In this document: piece by piece, positions 11,003 to 23,260 of the stretch | Numbering within the stretch: position 1 is the first letter of the stretch | Layout: each line of letters begins with the position of its first letter | DNA from: Lamellibrachia satsuma | Taxonomy: Eukaryota > Annelida > Polychaeta > Sabellida > Siboglinidae | Direction: 5' to 3' | Assembly (NCBI GenBank): GCA_033239005.1 | Contig: BSQZ01000001.1 | Coordinates: 8,068,000-8,131,999 of the forward strand | Length of the DNA: 64,000 nt | Notes under the pieces: generated by a model | What the model saw: only the letters and a program-made list of their open reading frames with translations | Told to the model about the DNA's origin: nothing | Databases searched by the model: none | Made by a program: the position numbers and the translations under genes

Positions 11003-11517
11003 GTGAGTTGGAAGTTGCTCCCATTAACTATGATGGAATAACTGTCTTTGTGGCATTCTTTCTCTGTCAGATGTATGACACTGAGTTTTTTAATAGCACC
11101 CTGTCTGATTTGAACAAACGTTATTGGTGAAACAGGAAAAGTGGTCTCTTCACAACAGTGGAGGTAGTTTTCTCTATCTCCGGCGTAAACTCACAAAGTG
11201 TTTTAGTAAATGATAAAGAAATAAATATGTTTATCTAGAAGTTCAGTTTTGTTCAAAGAATTAACTATTTTTCAAGGTTCTTGCTACAAGCATGATTGGC
11301 TATCTGTATTATGCAGTGCAATTCTGGAGAACTAGTCATGGTACAAATCAGTGCATAGTTATCAAGAGTGACAGGTCGGTGCAAAGTACTTGCACATATA
11401 GATACAAATGTTGGAAAAGGAAATGTTATTTCCTATGACTAGAATCACACTGACAGCATTTGTTTATGGCTGCCGGACAAGGTGGTTTTGTAGTTGTTAT
11501 TCACATTACCATTTTAG

Positions 11518-11663
11518 TTCCTGCGAGGGTGATAGAACTGAAAAACATGACAAGAAACGAGGGCGAAACAGCCACCCTTACCTGCATTGCTGACGGCATC
11601 CCTCCCCCTCACATGACCTTCCACAAGGTCGGCAGTCGTTTTGAGTTCAAAGAGGGTGACAAT
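11518..11663 (+). CDS. Gene 1 exon: N-terminal half of the second Ig domain
   Basis: 146-nt exon, acceptor accattttag, entering in phase 1 (completing a Val codon, then PARVIELKN). The B-strand Cys is in ATLTCIADG, and the C-strand Trp is again replaced by Phe (MTFHKVG). The segment ENGETATLTC-like pattern (NEGETATLTC) and FHKVG resemble Ig4 of Fasciclin II-type proteins. It ends in phase 0 after EGDN at donor gtaagt (11664). The last nine bases and the donor are the first unit of a 28-bp tandem array filling the start of the next intron. Confidence 0.87.
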
Positions 11664-12115
11664 GTAAGTGTTACTTGAGGAAGGTGACAATGTAAGTGTT
11701 ACGTGAGGAGGGTGACAGTGTAGGTGATACATGAGAAGGGTGACAATGTAAGTGTTACTTGAGAAGGGTGACAGTGTGTTACTGGAGGAGGGTGACAGTG
11801 TGTTACTTGAGGAGGGAAGCAGCGTAAGGTTAGTTGAGGAGGGTGACAGTATAAGTGTTAGTTGAGGAGGGTGACAATGTAAGTGTTACATGAGGAGGGT
11901 AACAGTGTAAGTGTTAGTTGAGGAGGGTGACGGTGTAAGTGTTACTTGAGGAGGGTGACAGTGTAAGTGTTACTCGAGGAGAGTGACAGTGTAAGTGTTA
12001 CTCAAGGAGGGTGACAGTGTAAGTGGTACTCGAAGCGGGTGACAGTGTAAGTGTTACTCGAGGAGAGTGACAGTGTAAGTGTTACTCGAGGAGGGTGACA
12101 GTGTAATTGTTACTT
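11655..12115. repeat. 28-bp minisatellite built from an exon end plus its splice donor
   Basis: Unit ggtgacartg then taagtgttacttgaggag, about 16 copies, some shortened to 24 bp. The first unit begins in the exon (11655-11663) and includes the functional donor at 11664. Reading through the donor meets a stop after four codons. Confidence 0.92.
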
Positions 12116-12203
12116 GTGCTGCAATTGAAGACAGATAGACACAGTTCACACAGATTCCAAACCAAATTACAAAGTTTGAAAATATGGAATAATTTTATGT
12201 AAG

Positions 12204-12204
12204 A

Positions 12205-12240
<36 letters not shown>

Positions 12241-12242
12241 CA
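12204..12242. repeat. TA microsatellite
   Basis: Near-pure TA run. Confidence 0.95.
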
Positions 12243-12591
12243 TACATACGTAGTTTTACATACATACATTCATACATCCAGAAATACTGCTTTTATTGTA
12301 CAGCCCCAAGACTGATGTTGTATTGGAAATACCCAATTATAATTCCCAATTATGATGATGGCAAACCTAAGGATGACATGACAAAGTTGCTGACAGCCCA
12401 CCCTATTTGACAGCCACGTCCATTACATCGTGTTCTGCTTGAACTTTTATCTGTGTTATTTTTCTACAGAAGCAAGAACTATATCGGTTCAGAAAGGATG
12501 TCCAGTTCTGCTGTAGTAAGATCAAATAATGATAGACTTCTGCGGCAAATTGTTGTGTTTAAAACTGATTACTTATGTTCTTGTTTGTTAG

Positions 12592-12742
12592 GACAACGGG
12601 CGCATTAGTGTGCGAACAATGATGCCAGGCACCCTTGTAATGACCATTAATAACTTGACTCTAGAAGACTCGAGCAACTACACATGCATCGTAAACAATG
12701 ATGTTGGCATCTGGTTGCAGAATGGAACAATCGTAGTTAAAG
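12592..12742 (+). CDS. Gene 1 exon: C-terminal half of the second Ig domain
   Basis: 151-nt exon, acceptor ttgtttgttag, donor gtaagg at 12743, phase 0 in and phase 1 out. The Ig F strand is clear: TLEDSSNYTCIVNN (L-x-x-x-D-x-x-x-Y-x-C). The G strand ends GTIVVK. Two N-glycosylation sequons are visible (NNLT and SNYT). It completes the second Ig domain with 11518-11663. Confidence 0.9.
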
Positions 12743-13310
12743 GTAAGGTCATTTTATACAAGTATTATATGAATGACATTGTTAGCTGTTGGCAGGGTAT
12801 TATTTAGTTTGTCGCATCTTTGGGAAAACAGAAAATACCTTTACATTTAATAGCAACGTTTTTGTGTTAATAATTAATTTTAAGAAAAAAGAAAAATTAG
12901 TAAATATATACATGTTCCTTAAAAATAACACTGACGCATAAAATGTATTCTTTGTGCAATTTTTTAAGTGTACAGTGTAATTGGGAATTGATTATTTATA
13001 TGTTATGTTGTTATTTAAATAGTTCTTATTGTGTCAGATTAGTAAATGGTATAACATAATCCCCAGTATGCTAGCATATTTTATAGTTTCGACCAAATAA
13101 CAGTAGAGTTCATTACTTGTTTAAAAAGTTCTATTTTAACACATACATTGAAACTGACGGGTTTGTTTACAGAAATAAATGTACAATAGTCTTAATGCTT
13201 TCAGGATATGTACTGAAAACTCTGAAGCCATCAATATATGTGATAACAATAGATATTGTACAATTTTAAATCATACACATATTTGACATAATAAGTTGTT
13301 TTGTTGCCAG

Positions 13311-13417
13311 GTTTAATCTTCTATCCAAGTAGCGGCCACTCAACAGTTGCTGACATTGGAGGCGTTCTTGGAGTTCTGCTTTGCATCACCCTGTCAATCA
13401 TTATGTTAGACAGTTGA
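13311..13417 (+). CDS. Gene 1 terminal exon: hydrophobic C-terminus, probable GPI-anchor signal
   Basis: Terminal exon after acceptor ttgttgccag. The phase-1 base completes Gly, and 34 further codons run to TGA at 13415-13417. A short polar stretch with small residues (PSSGHS, plausible omega-site region) is followed by a hydrophobic run, IGGVLGVLLCITLSIIML, ending two residues before the stop. That layout, with no basic cytoplasmic tail, fits a GPI-anchor attachment signal better than a transmembrane protein. GPI-linked isoforms are established for NCAM, Fasciclin II and apCAM. Summed over the eight exons, the frame is continuous (383 codons including the stop). No clean AATAAA is seen between the stop and the LINE remnant that starts about 160 bp downstream. 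Confidence 0.82.
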
Positions 13418-13577
13418 CCCAGGTCTGTGAGAGGTATATCGCATTTTGTTCTGTTGAGATTGTATGGTATGTTTTACAGTTAGGACTAAATTAGTTAATT
13501 AAAAACAGCCAGAGTTGCTGCCTGAAGTATAAGGTATAAGGTCAACATTGCCTGAAGTATAAGGTATAAGGTCAACA

Positions 13578-14880
13578 ATGTTGCCAAATTGTTTGATGTT
13601 ATTATACTATCTAAGGAACAGTATGCGCTTGCAACATCACATTTGTAATTTGGATTTAAACAAAACATGTCCACTACTCATAGCACATGCTATGATGGAG
13701 ACAATCAGTTATTACAACGCTAATGGTAGTAATGTGTATGCACTCATGTTAGATGCCAGCAAAGCTTTCAACAGAGTCAATTAATGTAAGCTTTTTAGAG
13801 TTCTTCTAAAGTGTCAGGTGTCAGCTCTGGTGTTAAGATTACTGCTGTATATGTATACTAAACAAAAACTTTAAGTGAGATGGGGCTGTAGTATCTCGTC
13901 CCAGTTTACTGCCTGTAATGTAGTCAAGCAGGGAACAATCCTCTCTCCTATTCTTTTCTCTGTATATACGGATGGCCTATTAGAAAAGTTAGAGAAGAGT
14001 GGTGTCGGATGCCACATGGGCATCCACTATACGGCTGGCATAGGACTTGACTCAAGGTATTAATTGAGATATGTGAACAATATGCAAACGATTACTGTGT
14101 AAAGTTTAATAGTGCGAAGGGTATGTATCTTGTTTTTAGAGGTCGGAGTTGTAAACCGGACAACAGAACAGTTGTTTTTATTAGCACTGAGTTGCAGAGT
14201 GTTCAGGATGCAGTATATCTGGGCCACCATGTATCCACTATTAATAAGGGTAGCTTAAGCACCAATGGCAAAATTCTGGAGAGGGTATGACATGTTCCTA
14301 GGTGATTTTGATCATATAAGGACTGCTGTAAAGTGCACGTTATTCAAACAATACTGCTGCTCTAACTACGGAGCTCCACTATGGGGATCTTCAAAGTAAA
14401 CGTGTTGGCAATATATGCATTACATTGCGCAAGGCATTCAGAAAGTTGTGGGAACTGGCACTTCTTACACACGGTGATGTTGTCTCGTTGTTGTCTGATA
14501 GTTTGCCACTATTGGTCAACCTGAAGCAAAGGTTCATCAAGTTTATTCTTCAGGCTTTAAACCACAAGTGGCCTGTGATAAGCAGTGTTGCTAAATTATC
14601 AAATCAAAATCCATGGTCGAATTGTGGTGGTAACTACTGTCATAAACGCTATGAATACGTGTATGAGGACGTGTCTGCTTGTGATATTGGACTCGTGTTG
14701 CAGGCGGGTGTGACCAACGAAAGTATATCTGACGTGATAGAAATTAGAAATGGTCTTAAAACATGTGATAGTTTTAGCCATGATGATGTTAAACGAAGTA
14801 TTTACTGAAATAACTGTATTTAAAATATTGTACAATTGTCATTTTTAATGTGCAAAATAAAGATTTATAATGATGACGGT
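13578..14880 (+). mobile_element. Decayed non-LTR retrotransposon (LINE) reverse-transcriptase 3' fragment
   Basis: Three reading frames on the + strand carry reverse-transcriptase signatures in the expected order. They are LDASKAFNRVN (about 13747-13781), then KQGTILSPILFSVYTDGLL (about 13927-13985) with SGVGCHMG, and a C-terminal segment FKQYCCSNYGAPLWG near 14345-14385. The frame 14425-14808 reads RKAFRKLWELALLTHGD and runs to a stop. The catalytic (F/Y)ADD segment expected about 14040 is missing. Frameshifts separate the blocks, so it is inactive. The 3' end has an AATAAA at 14861. Clade (Jockey/CR1-like) not certain. It begins about 160 bp after the gene 1 stop codon. Confidence 0.8.
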
Positions 14881-15919
14881 AGTCACACACGGACAAAATT
14901 AATTCTTCCTTTTATGTTTCCCCACCATCCTTCTACTCTTTTCAATTTGTTTGCTCCTCTGTTATTTACTCTAGTATTTAGTCCACCTCTTGTGCTATTT
15001 ACAGTTACCATTGCCATGTCTCGCTTGCTGCTGGTCTTTCACTACTCGTGCTGCCATTGTGTCCAGTTTCCAATCATATTGTGATAACACGGTAATGACG
15101 ACATGATATATATATATATATACATTTATATATATATATATATACATACAATCAAAGTTAGTTTAATAAAAAGGGCAACAGCCGACACCACATCCAAGTT
15201 TTACAACACAACACAACGCCCTCCTTTCTCTCCTTGACCCCATCACCACTCTCCTGCGTGGAGTCGGGAGAGGTGTCACTACGGGGCGGGGAGATCAATG
15301 CCACAATATTTTTCATTTAATCTTCATCTTGATTCTCAACAAATCCCTTGAAACGTTTATGTTATTCTCTATCACTGACAGTTCCCTTCAGCATATTCCA
15401 TACAAGTTGCTACCACATGTTTCCAACACTATTCCATTGAACATTGTAGAACATTGTGAACCACATGATTAAGTCTTGTTTCCACCATTTACACGGTTTA
15501 CTCTCCATTGATGCAATGCATGCAGAAGCTTATAATATATTTCATTCAGTCTACAGGTTATTTGTCTTCTATTTAGTATTCAATGATCATGTCATCCTCA
15601 TCGCTAATGCAGGCCAACTTTGTTGTTAATTTAGTTAGATTTATGTGCTTTATAGTGCACTCTGGACAACCACAAACACTGACAGTGTCTTCAGATGTTG
15701 ATTGTCCAGCAGTGGCGTCATCTCAACCCGCCCAACACCATTTCGGCAGCTCAATAAATTGACAGCAAACATAAGAAGTTTCAGTTGGCAAAATGGACTC
15801 GATGAAACCTCACAATGCCTTATACAAACACAAGACAATATGAAAACACCTGACTTATACAAACACAAGACAATATGAAAACACCTGACTTGCCTATGAA
15901 CATATTGAACACCTCCAAC
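14881..15919. other. Intergenic stretch with no recognised gene
   Basis: Contains a TA microsatellite at 15106-15147 and a short direct duplication around 15829-15893 (acacctgacttatacaaac and acacaagacaatatgaaa occur twice). No coding signature was recognised. Confidence 0.6.
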
Positions 15920-16896
15920 CAGGGTTGTTTGATTTAATCATATGATTTAAATCATTGATTTAAATCATGATTTAAATCGCTCCAAAAAAAATCATTGATT
16001 TATGATTTTTTTATTTCCGGTTTTTTTTAATTGCTGATTTATATGAATTTAACACAAATAATTGTTTACAAGCATCGAGATCAACAAAGCGTTATATGTT
16101 TTTAATACAAAACACAAAGTGCGCACACTTATGTAGCTGTATTGTCACCAGATAGCTTGAGAGTCAAATATTTTATTACGTTGTGTATGTTTCAGCTATT
16201 CCCTTTCTGAATGCAGTGAAGCCACACAAACTTGTCTTCCAGAGGAAGTATATTTTCAACACAGAAGCCCTGAGCTAAAGTCCACTTATAGCTTGTGCTA
16301 GTTGTTACCAATTCAGTATGTTGACTCAAGTGAGACAGTCTGGGCTACCAATGTTTAATACTGTACCAGTTTGTATTCTGGTTAGAGACCCTTAGAGTAC
16401 ACAGAGCCCTGGACAGGTGCTAATCCACCCTATAGGCAAACAGTAATTACCACTGCTATAGCTACAGACACACAGCATGCTTTCCTTTCCAAGACAGATT
16501 ATGCAACTACAGGGGGTGAGGCCTTGTGGACATTGTCTAATGTCTTTATATAAGCAAAAATCATGTACGCTCTGTTAAGACAAGAACCCAAATCGAGCGT
16601 GAATATGTTTAAAAACAAGATTGACACATATCTCAGGAGGGCGGGTTATAAGTAGATGAACATTGTTGGACTCTCAATAAGCCAATGGCTTCCTTGTCCA
16701 CTTGCCATCTGGGCCTTTGGCTTGGATGGCAAATCTTGTTAAATCTTGATTTGAATATAGCATGTTTGAAAGAGTTTACAAATTTAAACATCTATATAAA
16801 TATCTATATACCAGATTTTAAAAAAATCAAATAAATCCGATTGATATAAAAAAAATCCAATTTTTTTAATAAAAATCATAATTTTTTTCAACCCTG
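15920..16896. mobile_element. Non-autonomous hAT-type element, copy A (977 bp)
   Basis: Ends CAGGGTTG (15920-15927) and CAACCCTG (16889-16896), flanked by a perfect 8-bp duplication CCTCCAAC (15912-15919 and 16897-16904). Both termini are rich in gatttaaatc/aaaaatc motifs. The interior has no intact open frame. A short tract near 16600-16660 reads MFKNKIDTYLRRAGYK, reminiscent of LINE C-termini, so the interior may be captured sequence. Confidence 0.85.
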
Positions 16897-17046
16897 CCTC
16901 CAACATTCGTTGCTGAGATTCTTAACAATATATATATCTCTGCATGTGTGTGCGTCTTGTGTGTCCATATGCTTGCATCCGTATTGTATCACAGCTGGCG
17001 TCCATGAAAATGTATACATATATATTCCCTGCTGAGATACTTTCCA

Positions 17047-17436
<390 letters not shown>

Positions 17437-17866
17437 AGATATGATATCACCAGGGCATGATAGTGACACGTGATGAATAACATTGGCTCGTTCACTGCTA
17501 GGCCCACTGTTACAACCTGCCCTGTTACTTATAGCTCTGGTCTCCCTACATGTTTAACATCACTGTGTCTGCACACTGTATTACGATCCCACCTGTAAAC
17601 CTATCAAGTGTATGACTTCTTTTCAAGGATTCCGATGGTTGTCCACCCAAAGTTGGCTCAATCTAGGGCGGACCACAGTACCTGTGACCAACCTGTGTGA
17701 AAGACTGGCCAGTGGCAACACCAATGAGAGATGCAGCATACATGTAATAAACGAACAAGTTTAATGAAGAAATGAACAACTCTTAGACAAAAAGTATCAG
17801 TCTTAAAGAAAAATAAGAGACAGAATGTATTTATCCGTATTCATTCGTAGGTATGGGATTGCGTAC

Positions 17867-17910
17867 CTGCATGCCTGCATGCATGCGTGCATGCGTGCAT
17901 GCGTGCATGT
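17867..17910. repeat. GCAT/GCGT tetranucleotide repeat
   Basis: Alternating gcatgcgt units. Confidence 0.85.
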
Positions 17911-18113
17911 ATTCATATCCACATGTATCTGTGTGTGTCACACCTTTAATTTGCCCCATTTATCATACAACAATTGATGCTAATAATGATAATGACTACA
18001 TTGTCCAAAAAATGGAAATAACAACATATGTTAAATCACATTCAACCATGCAATATGTACAGTAATAACAAGTATAGTGTATGTAGATAAAGTAGATATT
18101 GAGTAATACCAAG

Positions 18114-18225
<112 letters not shown>

Positions 18226-18544
18226 GAATCATGAATGTCATACCAGCAGTACGTGCATGGTGAGGTCATGTAGGAATGAATAAACATGTTAGTACAATGT
18301 GGCAAACATTAAAAAGAAGAAAAATGTTGTCACAACTTACACCAAAGTGTGTTATAACTTACTCCAATGTGAGGTAGTTATCACAATTTAGATAAGACCA
18401 CGTTTCGTGAATTCCCAATTTAGTTGTAAATGAGACACGGGTAAAAACACTGAACCAATAAATGATGGAGATATGTCTTTCCAATGTTCCGTTTACTTAA
18501 CACCATCTCCTAAAAATGACGTAATGTTAAAATTTTTACAACTA

Positions 18545-18683
18545 GCCCCGGGCCCGGTCTCCCTACTCTCAATTAAGACATTCGATCACCGTGTAACATT
18601 GCCTAAATTATTAATGCTGCTAAGCAACATTCTTACCTCATGTTTTCTATGCAGATGCATTCATTCAGTCATTCCACATCATG
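18545..18683. repeat. Dispersed repeat R1, copy 1
   Basis: Shares gcctaaattattaatgc, caacattctta and atgcagatgcattcattca with 19731-19873, same orientation, about 1.2 kb apart. Confidence 0.8.
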
Positions 18684-19365
18684 GCATTTGTTATCATATG
18701 TTAAATATACATCGATTAATAGTTTTTTGTAATAAATATTTTCAAACCTAAATGTATTCATATCATTTTTAAAAACGCATAAAATTAAATTAATTATTAC
18801 ATTATTATTATTAACAAAACATCGAAGTGATATAATCTGACAGCAGTGTTCAGTCGACATGTAACTAGGTCTCTAATGTTGCGTTGCCGTTGGTTCAATA
18901 GGGAAATTCAAATCCAATAAACTACTCACACTGCATGGCAAACCAATCAAGCTCAAACCAACGGCTAGTCTAAGATCAAGCACAATTAAAAGACTAGCAA
19001 AGCCTTGCTTGTGTGGTAATTGTACAATGAAAAACTTCAGTTAGCCAAGTGATTAGGTACATGAAATGATCTAAATCAACTCTGTCTCTGCTATGTTCTG
19101 CTCTAGCTGCTCTGCTCTCAATTTACGATTGTTTTGCTTCTTATTAATATGTTGATCTATACTCATTCGATGACTTTCAACTAACAATAATTAATAATGC
19201 CACTGTTAATAATACTAATAGTGTTATGAACATGCGCGATTGAGCGATAGCGCTGCACAATTAAAAGATCGGTAACATTCGACAATGTGTAGTTGTTATT
19301 TAACCTATAATCTTTTTTTTTAATGTATTTGTTAAACTATTGATAAAAACATCACAATGAACATA

Positions 19366-19413
<48 letters not shown>

Positions 19414-19415
19414 CG
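19366..19415. repeat. GCAC tetranucleotide microsatellite
   Basis: Pure (gcac)n, about 12 units. Confidence 0.95.
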
Positions 19416-19516
19416 AAAAGCAACAACAATAACTACAGCACATTTAAAGCGCGAGCATGCACTAAATAATACGCAACCTTGTCCGCCTTGACCGTCCTTT
19501 ACTGGGTACTAGTCAT

Positions 19517-19690
19517 AACGGCGGCAGATTCAAAACGGCGACAACCAAAACAGCGACATCCTTGGTCAAAACGGCGACAAGTCAAGTCAAACCGGCGACA
19601 CACTTTGGTCAAAACGGCGACAAATATTGGTCAAAATAGACAGATAGTGCCGCCGTATGTATGGCAGGGTAATGGTCAGAACGGCGATAC
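19517..19690. repeat. Short-unit irregular repeat, core ggtcaaaacggcgaca
   Basis: Seven or more copies of aaaacggcgaca-like cores with variable spacers. CpG-containing, unlike its surroundings. Confidence 0.75.
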
Positions 19691-19730
19691 AAATAAATAA
19701 TCCCTTTTATTTGCCCTCCCTTTTAGGGTG

Positions 19731-19873
19731 CTCCAGCCCCGGTCTCCACTACTCTCAAGACGCTCGCCGTCCCGCAATAGTGTAGCATTGCCTAAATTAT
19801 TAATGCCGCTAATCAACATTCTTATCTCATGTTTTTTATGCAGATGCATTCATTCAATCATTCCATATCATTT
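19731..19873. repeat. Dispersed repeat R1, copy 2
   Basis: Direct-orientation counterpart of 18545-18683. Confidence 0.8.
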
Positions 19874-20377
19874 CATGTCAAAAAAATGCATACCTTACAT
19901 TACATTACATATACCTTAGCCGAATTTTGCTATCTTTCGTGAATTCGTCTGTTTGCGACAAACGGTGGCGCCATATCACGGAGTCCTCATAATCGAGGCT
20001 ATTTGTGTGCGCATGTCATCACCAGGTGGCGCCTCTACTTTGGCGTGGAATGTTTCTTCTGTCTTCTGCCATGCAGCAAGTTCTTGGCTCCGTTAACTCC
20101 CCTCATTCTTTCCGGTCTTCTTACTTTATCTTCATTTCTTAATATTTTCGTCCTTCTCCCTATATGTCCAATAAGCCCATTCGTTTCATCCCTGGTCATT
20201 TCCCTTCAATTGCCAGCCTCAAAATCCCTTCACTTAGAAACTCGTGATGTGTCTTAATCAGTTGCTCTGTCTTTTCAGTTGTCTTTAATATATATGTCGA
20301 GTATATATCCGTTGCTTGCTCTTTCTGTCCTGGTTATTCTTTCCATCATCCTGCATCTTTTTCAAGCGGTTGGTGCA

Positions 20378-20697
20378 TGGGCGTCCGGAGGGGGCAAATG
20401 GGCACATGCCCCCCCTTTTTACGTTTGTAAAATGTAGGTATTTTATGGCAAGTAGATTGTTTACTATTTGTATTAAGTAGATTATTTAGTATATTTGTTA
20501 ATTATTTATCTAGAATGATATCATTATTGTTTATTGAAAGTAGACATTTTGGTAAGTGCAAACATTTCTGATCGACATCAGAGAGCAAAATGTTTTGCCC
20601 CTCCCCCCACCCCTGTGGAAGTGTAAAGATATCTGGTCGAAATCAGACAGCAGAATGTTTTGTCCCCCTCTGGAAAAAATAGTCTGCGGACGCCCGT
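20378..20697. mobile_element. Short GC-rich element with inverted ends
   Basis: GGGCGTCCG near 20379 and its complement CGGACGCCC at 20687-20695. Inside, two diverged direct units of about 65 bp share gatcgacatcagagagcaaa/ggtcgaaatcagacagcaga and aatgttttg. Likely a MITE; no clear target duplication was identified. Confidence 0.5.
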
Positions 20698-22179
20698 GGA
20701 TTGGTGTCTCTTCTTATTAATGTCCCGTGTATGCCTACGCAACACCGGGGTCTGTAGTGCTACTACTCTTTTCTTCGGTATTTTATTAATTATTTTGTTA
20801 GTAGCATTTTTTGGCGAGGATAACCTTTCCCGTTGCAATCCTCGTTTTGACTGATTGACTATAACGGCTATGTTCTTATGTGATGCTCCCCAACTGTTGT
20901 CGTCATAATTCTTCATTCCAAAACGTTCCACCTCATGTTCGTTATCACTTTCTGCGACCACACTTACGAATTTGTTCAAAACTGCTTGGACATTTGCAAA
21001 CCTTATTGTCTTCACTTATTGACTGCTTGACTCCGCCAATCTTGATCTATGCCATTTTTCACTTCTTGAGACGCTACTTTCACAGTTCGACAAGATTCAC
21101 GATCAACATCAACTTTATAGTCTGCACCATTTGTTCATAAACCCCGTCTACACGTATGTCCAATCTGCTACACATTATGCCGCTTTATTGTACATTTGGG
21201 CACAACACAATACAATGTCGATTGTCCCTTTTGAGATATTTTTTTTAACAGTAATATTTTCAGAAATCCACCCCCTTCAAAACCACGATAACGGGCCTGT
21301 ACAGAGATAGGGCCTACATTAACGTTCTGCTTTTGATTCAGGTGTGGCATAAGCAGTAACAACAAAATAACAACAGTTAAATGATTACTATATATCACTC
21401 GCGCACACTGGGTGTTTCCGTTTAAAATAAGTGCGCGCTTACCAGAATTCTCACATTGCGTTATGATATATATTAAACATGTAGTTTTTAGATTTTATTT
21501 AAATTCAGCTACACAATGACAAATTCGGTCCCAACTCTAAATATAATAATAGCTCCAACATACATGCCCGCCCTCGGGGATTCGGGGGGGGGGTCGGGTG
21601 GTTCGAACGACCACCATCTAAGGACCTTGAGAGAATTTGTTTTAACGGCAAACATTTTCAGAAATCATTCACGAAATCCCAGCTGATTGAGTATGTTCGA
21701 ACCCGCTTTATCAAAACCCTGAAGATTCATAAGATCATTGTTGTAATTGTTTTAAGTCACGAGAGGTATTCATTCCCGGCCCTGTGTTCACCTGTGTTGT
21801 GTGTAGTTTATTCTAGTCTGGAACGGTTAATTACGCCAACATCTGTGGCACGAAAAGCAGCTGTATGGTCTGGATACGTGTTGCACAACAAGCCCTGCCA
21901 GGGCAGCCACTGCAATAGATGCTAATGTAATTTTATCCACATGCATATTTGAATTGTTTATCATCTGGTTTTTTTTGCATTTAAAAGAGTGGTTTACTTT
22001 GCCTTTAATCGGACTGGACTGTAAGCTGCGATAAAAGATCATTTAAACAAAACAAATCGTTTTTAACGTATACGATTCCATAAATGTTTTCCTCATATCG
22101 GGCTTCTGTAATACACAGCGCACTAGACCTAGTGATATTGTCCAGCGGCAATACACAATGAGATAATTTACCTATAAAA
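20698..22179. other. Intergenic stretch with no recognised gene
   Basis: Short open frames on both strands lack family signatures. A G-run with cggggggggggtcggg character occurs near 21578-21600. Confidence 0.5.
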
Positions 22180-22540
22180 TAGTTCTTCGCTTACGCTTAG
22201 CTCGATTCGCGTAATACCGCACAACACGATATTGGTCAAACATTTACGATTGGTATGTCCACGTACGAGTTTAAACAACAAATACTTGTTCTACAGTTTG
22301 TGTCTCGGCATTTGCGCCTTTTACGCACATGTCGTGCGCGTTTTCTTTTTGTACACTGCTGCGGAGTGATACCTAGTGATACCGAGCACCGCCGAACCTG
22401 ATCACGCCGCCGTTTGGATAGATAATTCGAACGATCGGCGTTGTGGCTTGGTGGGCGTCGTAGAATTCGGTGCTGGATTTTAGTCGCGCACTGGATACAT
22501 TTTGAACCGATTAGATCTGTGTTGCGAAAATATACATAAA
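22180..22540 (+). promoter_or_regulatory. CpG-rich presumed promoter and 5' UTR of gene 2
   Basis: CpG dinucleotides are dense here compared with the AT-rich surroundings (for example around 22390-22490), directly before the signal-peptide ATG. No convincing TATA box was seen. The transcription start is not defined by sequence alone. Confidence 0.4.
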
Positions 22541-22595
22541 ATGCTACTTTCGACGTATCATCTGCCGCTTCTGCTGGTCATTTATGCGATCACAG
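22541..22595 (+). CDS. Gene 2 first coding exon: signal peptide
   Basis: ATG at 22541 opens an 18-codon segment, MLLSTYHLPLLLVIYAIT, plus one base, ending at a gtaag donor (22596). The hydrophobic core LPLLLVIYAI is a typical secretory signal peptide. Phase 1 exit matches the phase-1 entry of the Ig exon at 63660, where the split codon becomes Val. First exons of NCAM-family genes normally encode just the signal peptide and join Ig1 in this phase, and the first intron is typically huge. The start is supported by the CpG-rich sequence upstream. The link to 63660 is inferred from phase and family layout, and intermediate exons cannot be excluded. Confidence 0.65.
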
Positions 22596-23189
22596 GTAAG
22601 ATTTTAAGCGGCATTTGCAGGTGTCAAACGATTGAAACAGGACAGCTGACTCACTCATTCCCGGTGTGCATGACAGCTTTGCAGTGAAGCAGAGACCATT
22701 TTAAATCGACAGCTTTGCAATGAAACAGGGATCATTTGAAATCGACACAAGAACTATACTGTACAGTGCTTACTGCAAGGCTTGCTACTGGTCTAGGCGT
22801 ATATATGTGCATTGCTGTTTTGTAACGATGTGTAGGCTTTGGTGATAAGGTCATTGGCATCGCGACTGCCGGCATGATGAGCAATAGCAAGTTAGCTGCC
22901 TCGCCTGTCCTGGACATGGTGGCTGTATCGGACATGACTTGACTTATGACATGGTACAGGAAGGCGCTGTCCCTCCATTTTTAAAGATAATAATTCACCA
23001 GTCAATTGCAAATGAAATTACTTGTTTGAAAAATGTGGAAATGTTCTGCCATTACATTGAACGATGAAACAATTCAATGGCATGGCATTGGCTAAGCCTA
23101 AAGTTTTGCAGTGCATATGTTTCCCACGTTTTTTAATTGCAAATTGATTAATTTTATTCAGACATTGGCAACATAATACAAGACAACCA

Positions 23190-23194
<5 letters not shown>

Positions 23195-23260
<66 letters not shown>
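23195..23260. repeat. TA microsatellite
   Basis: TA run about 600 bp into intron 1. Confidence 0.95.
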
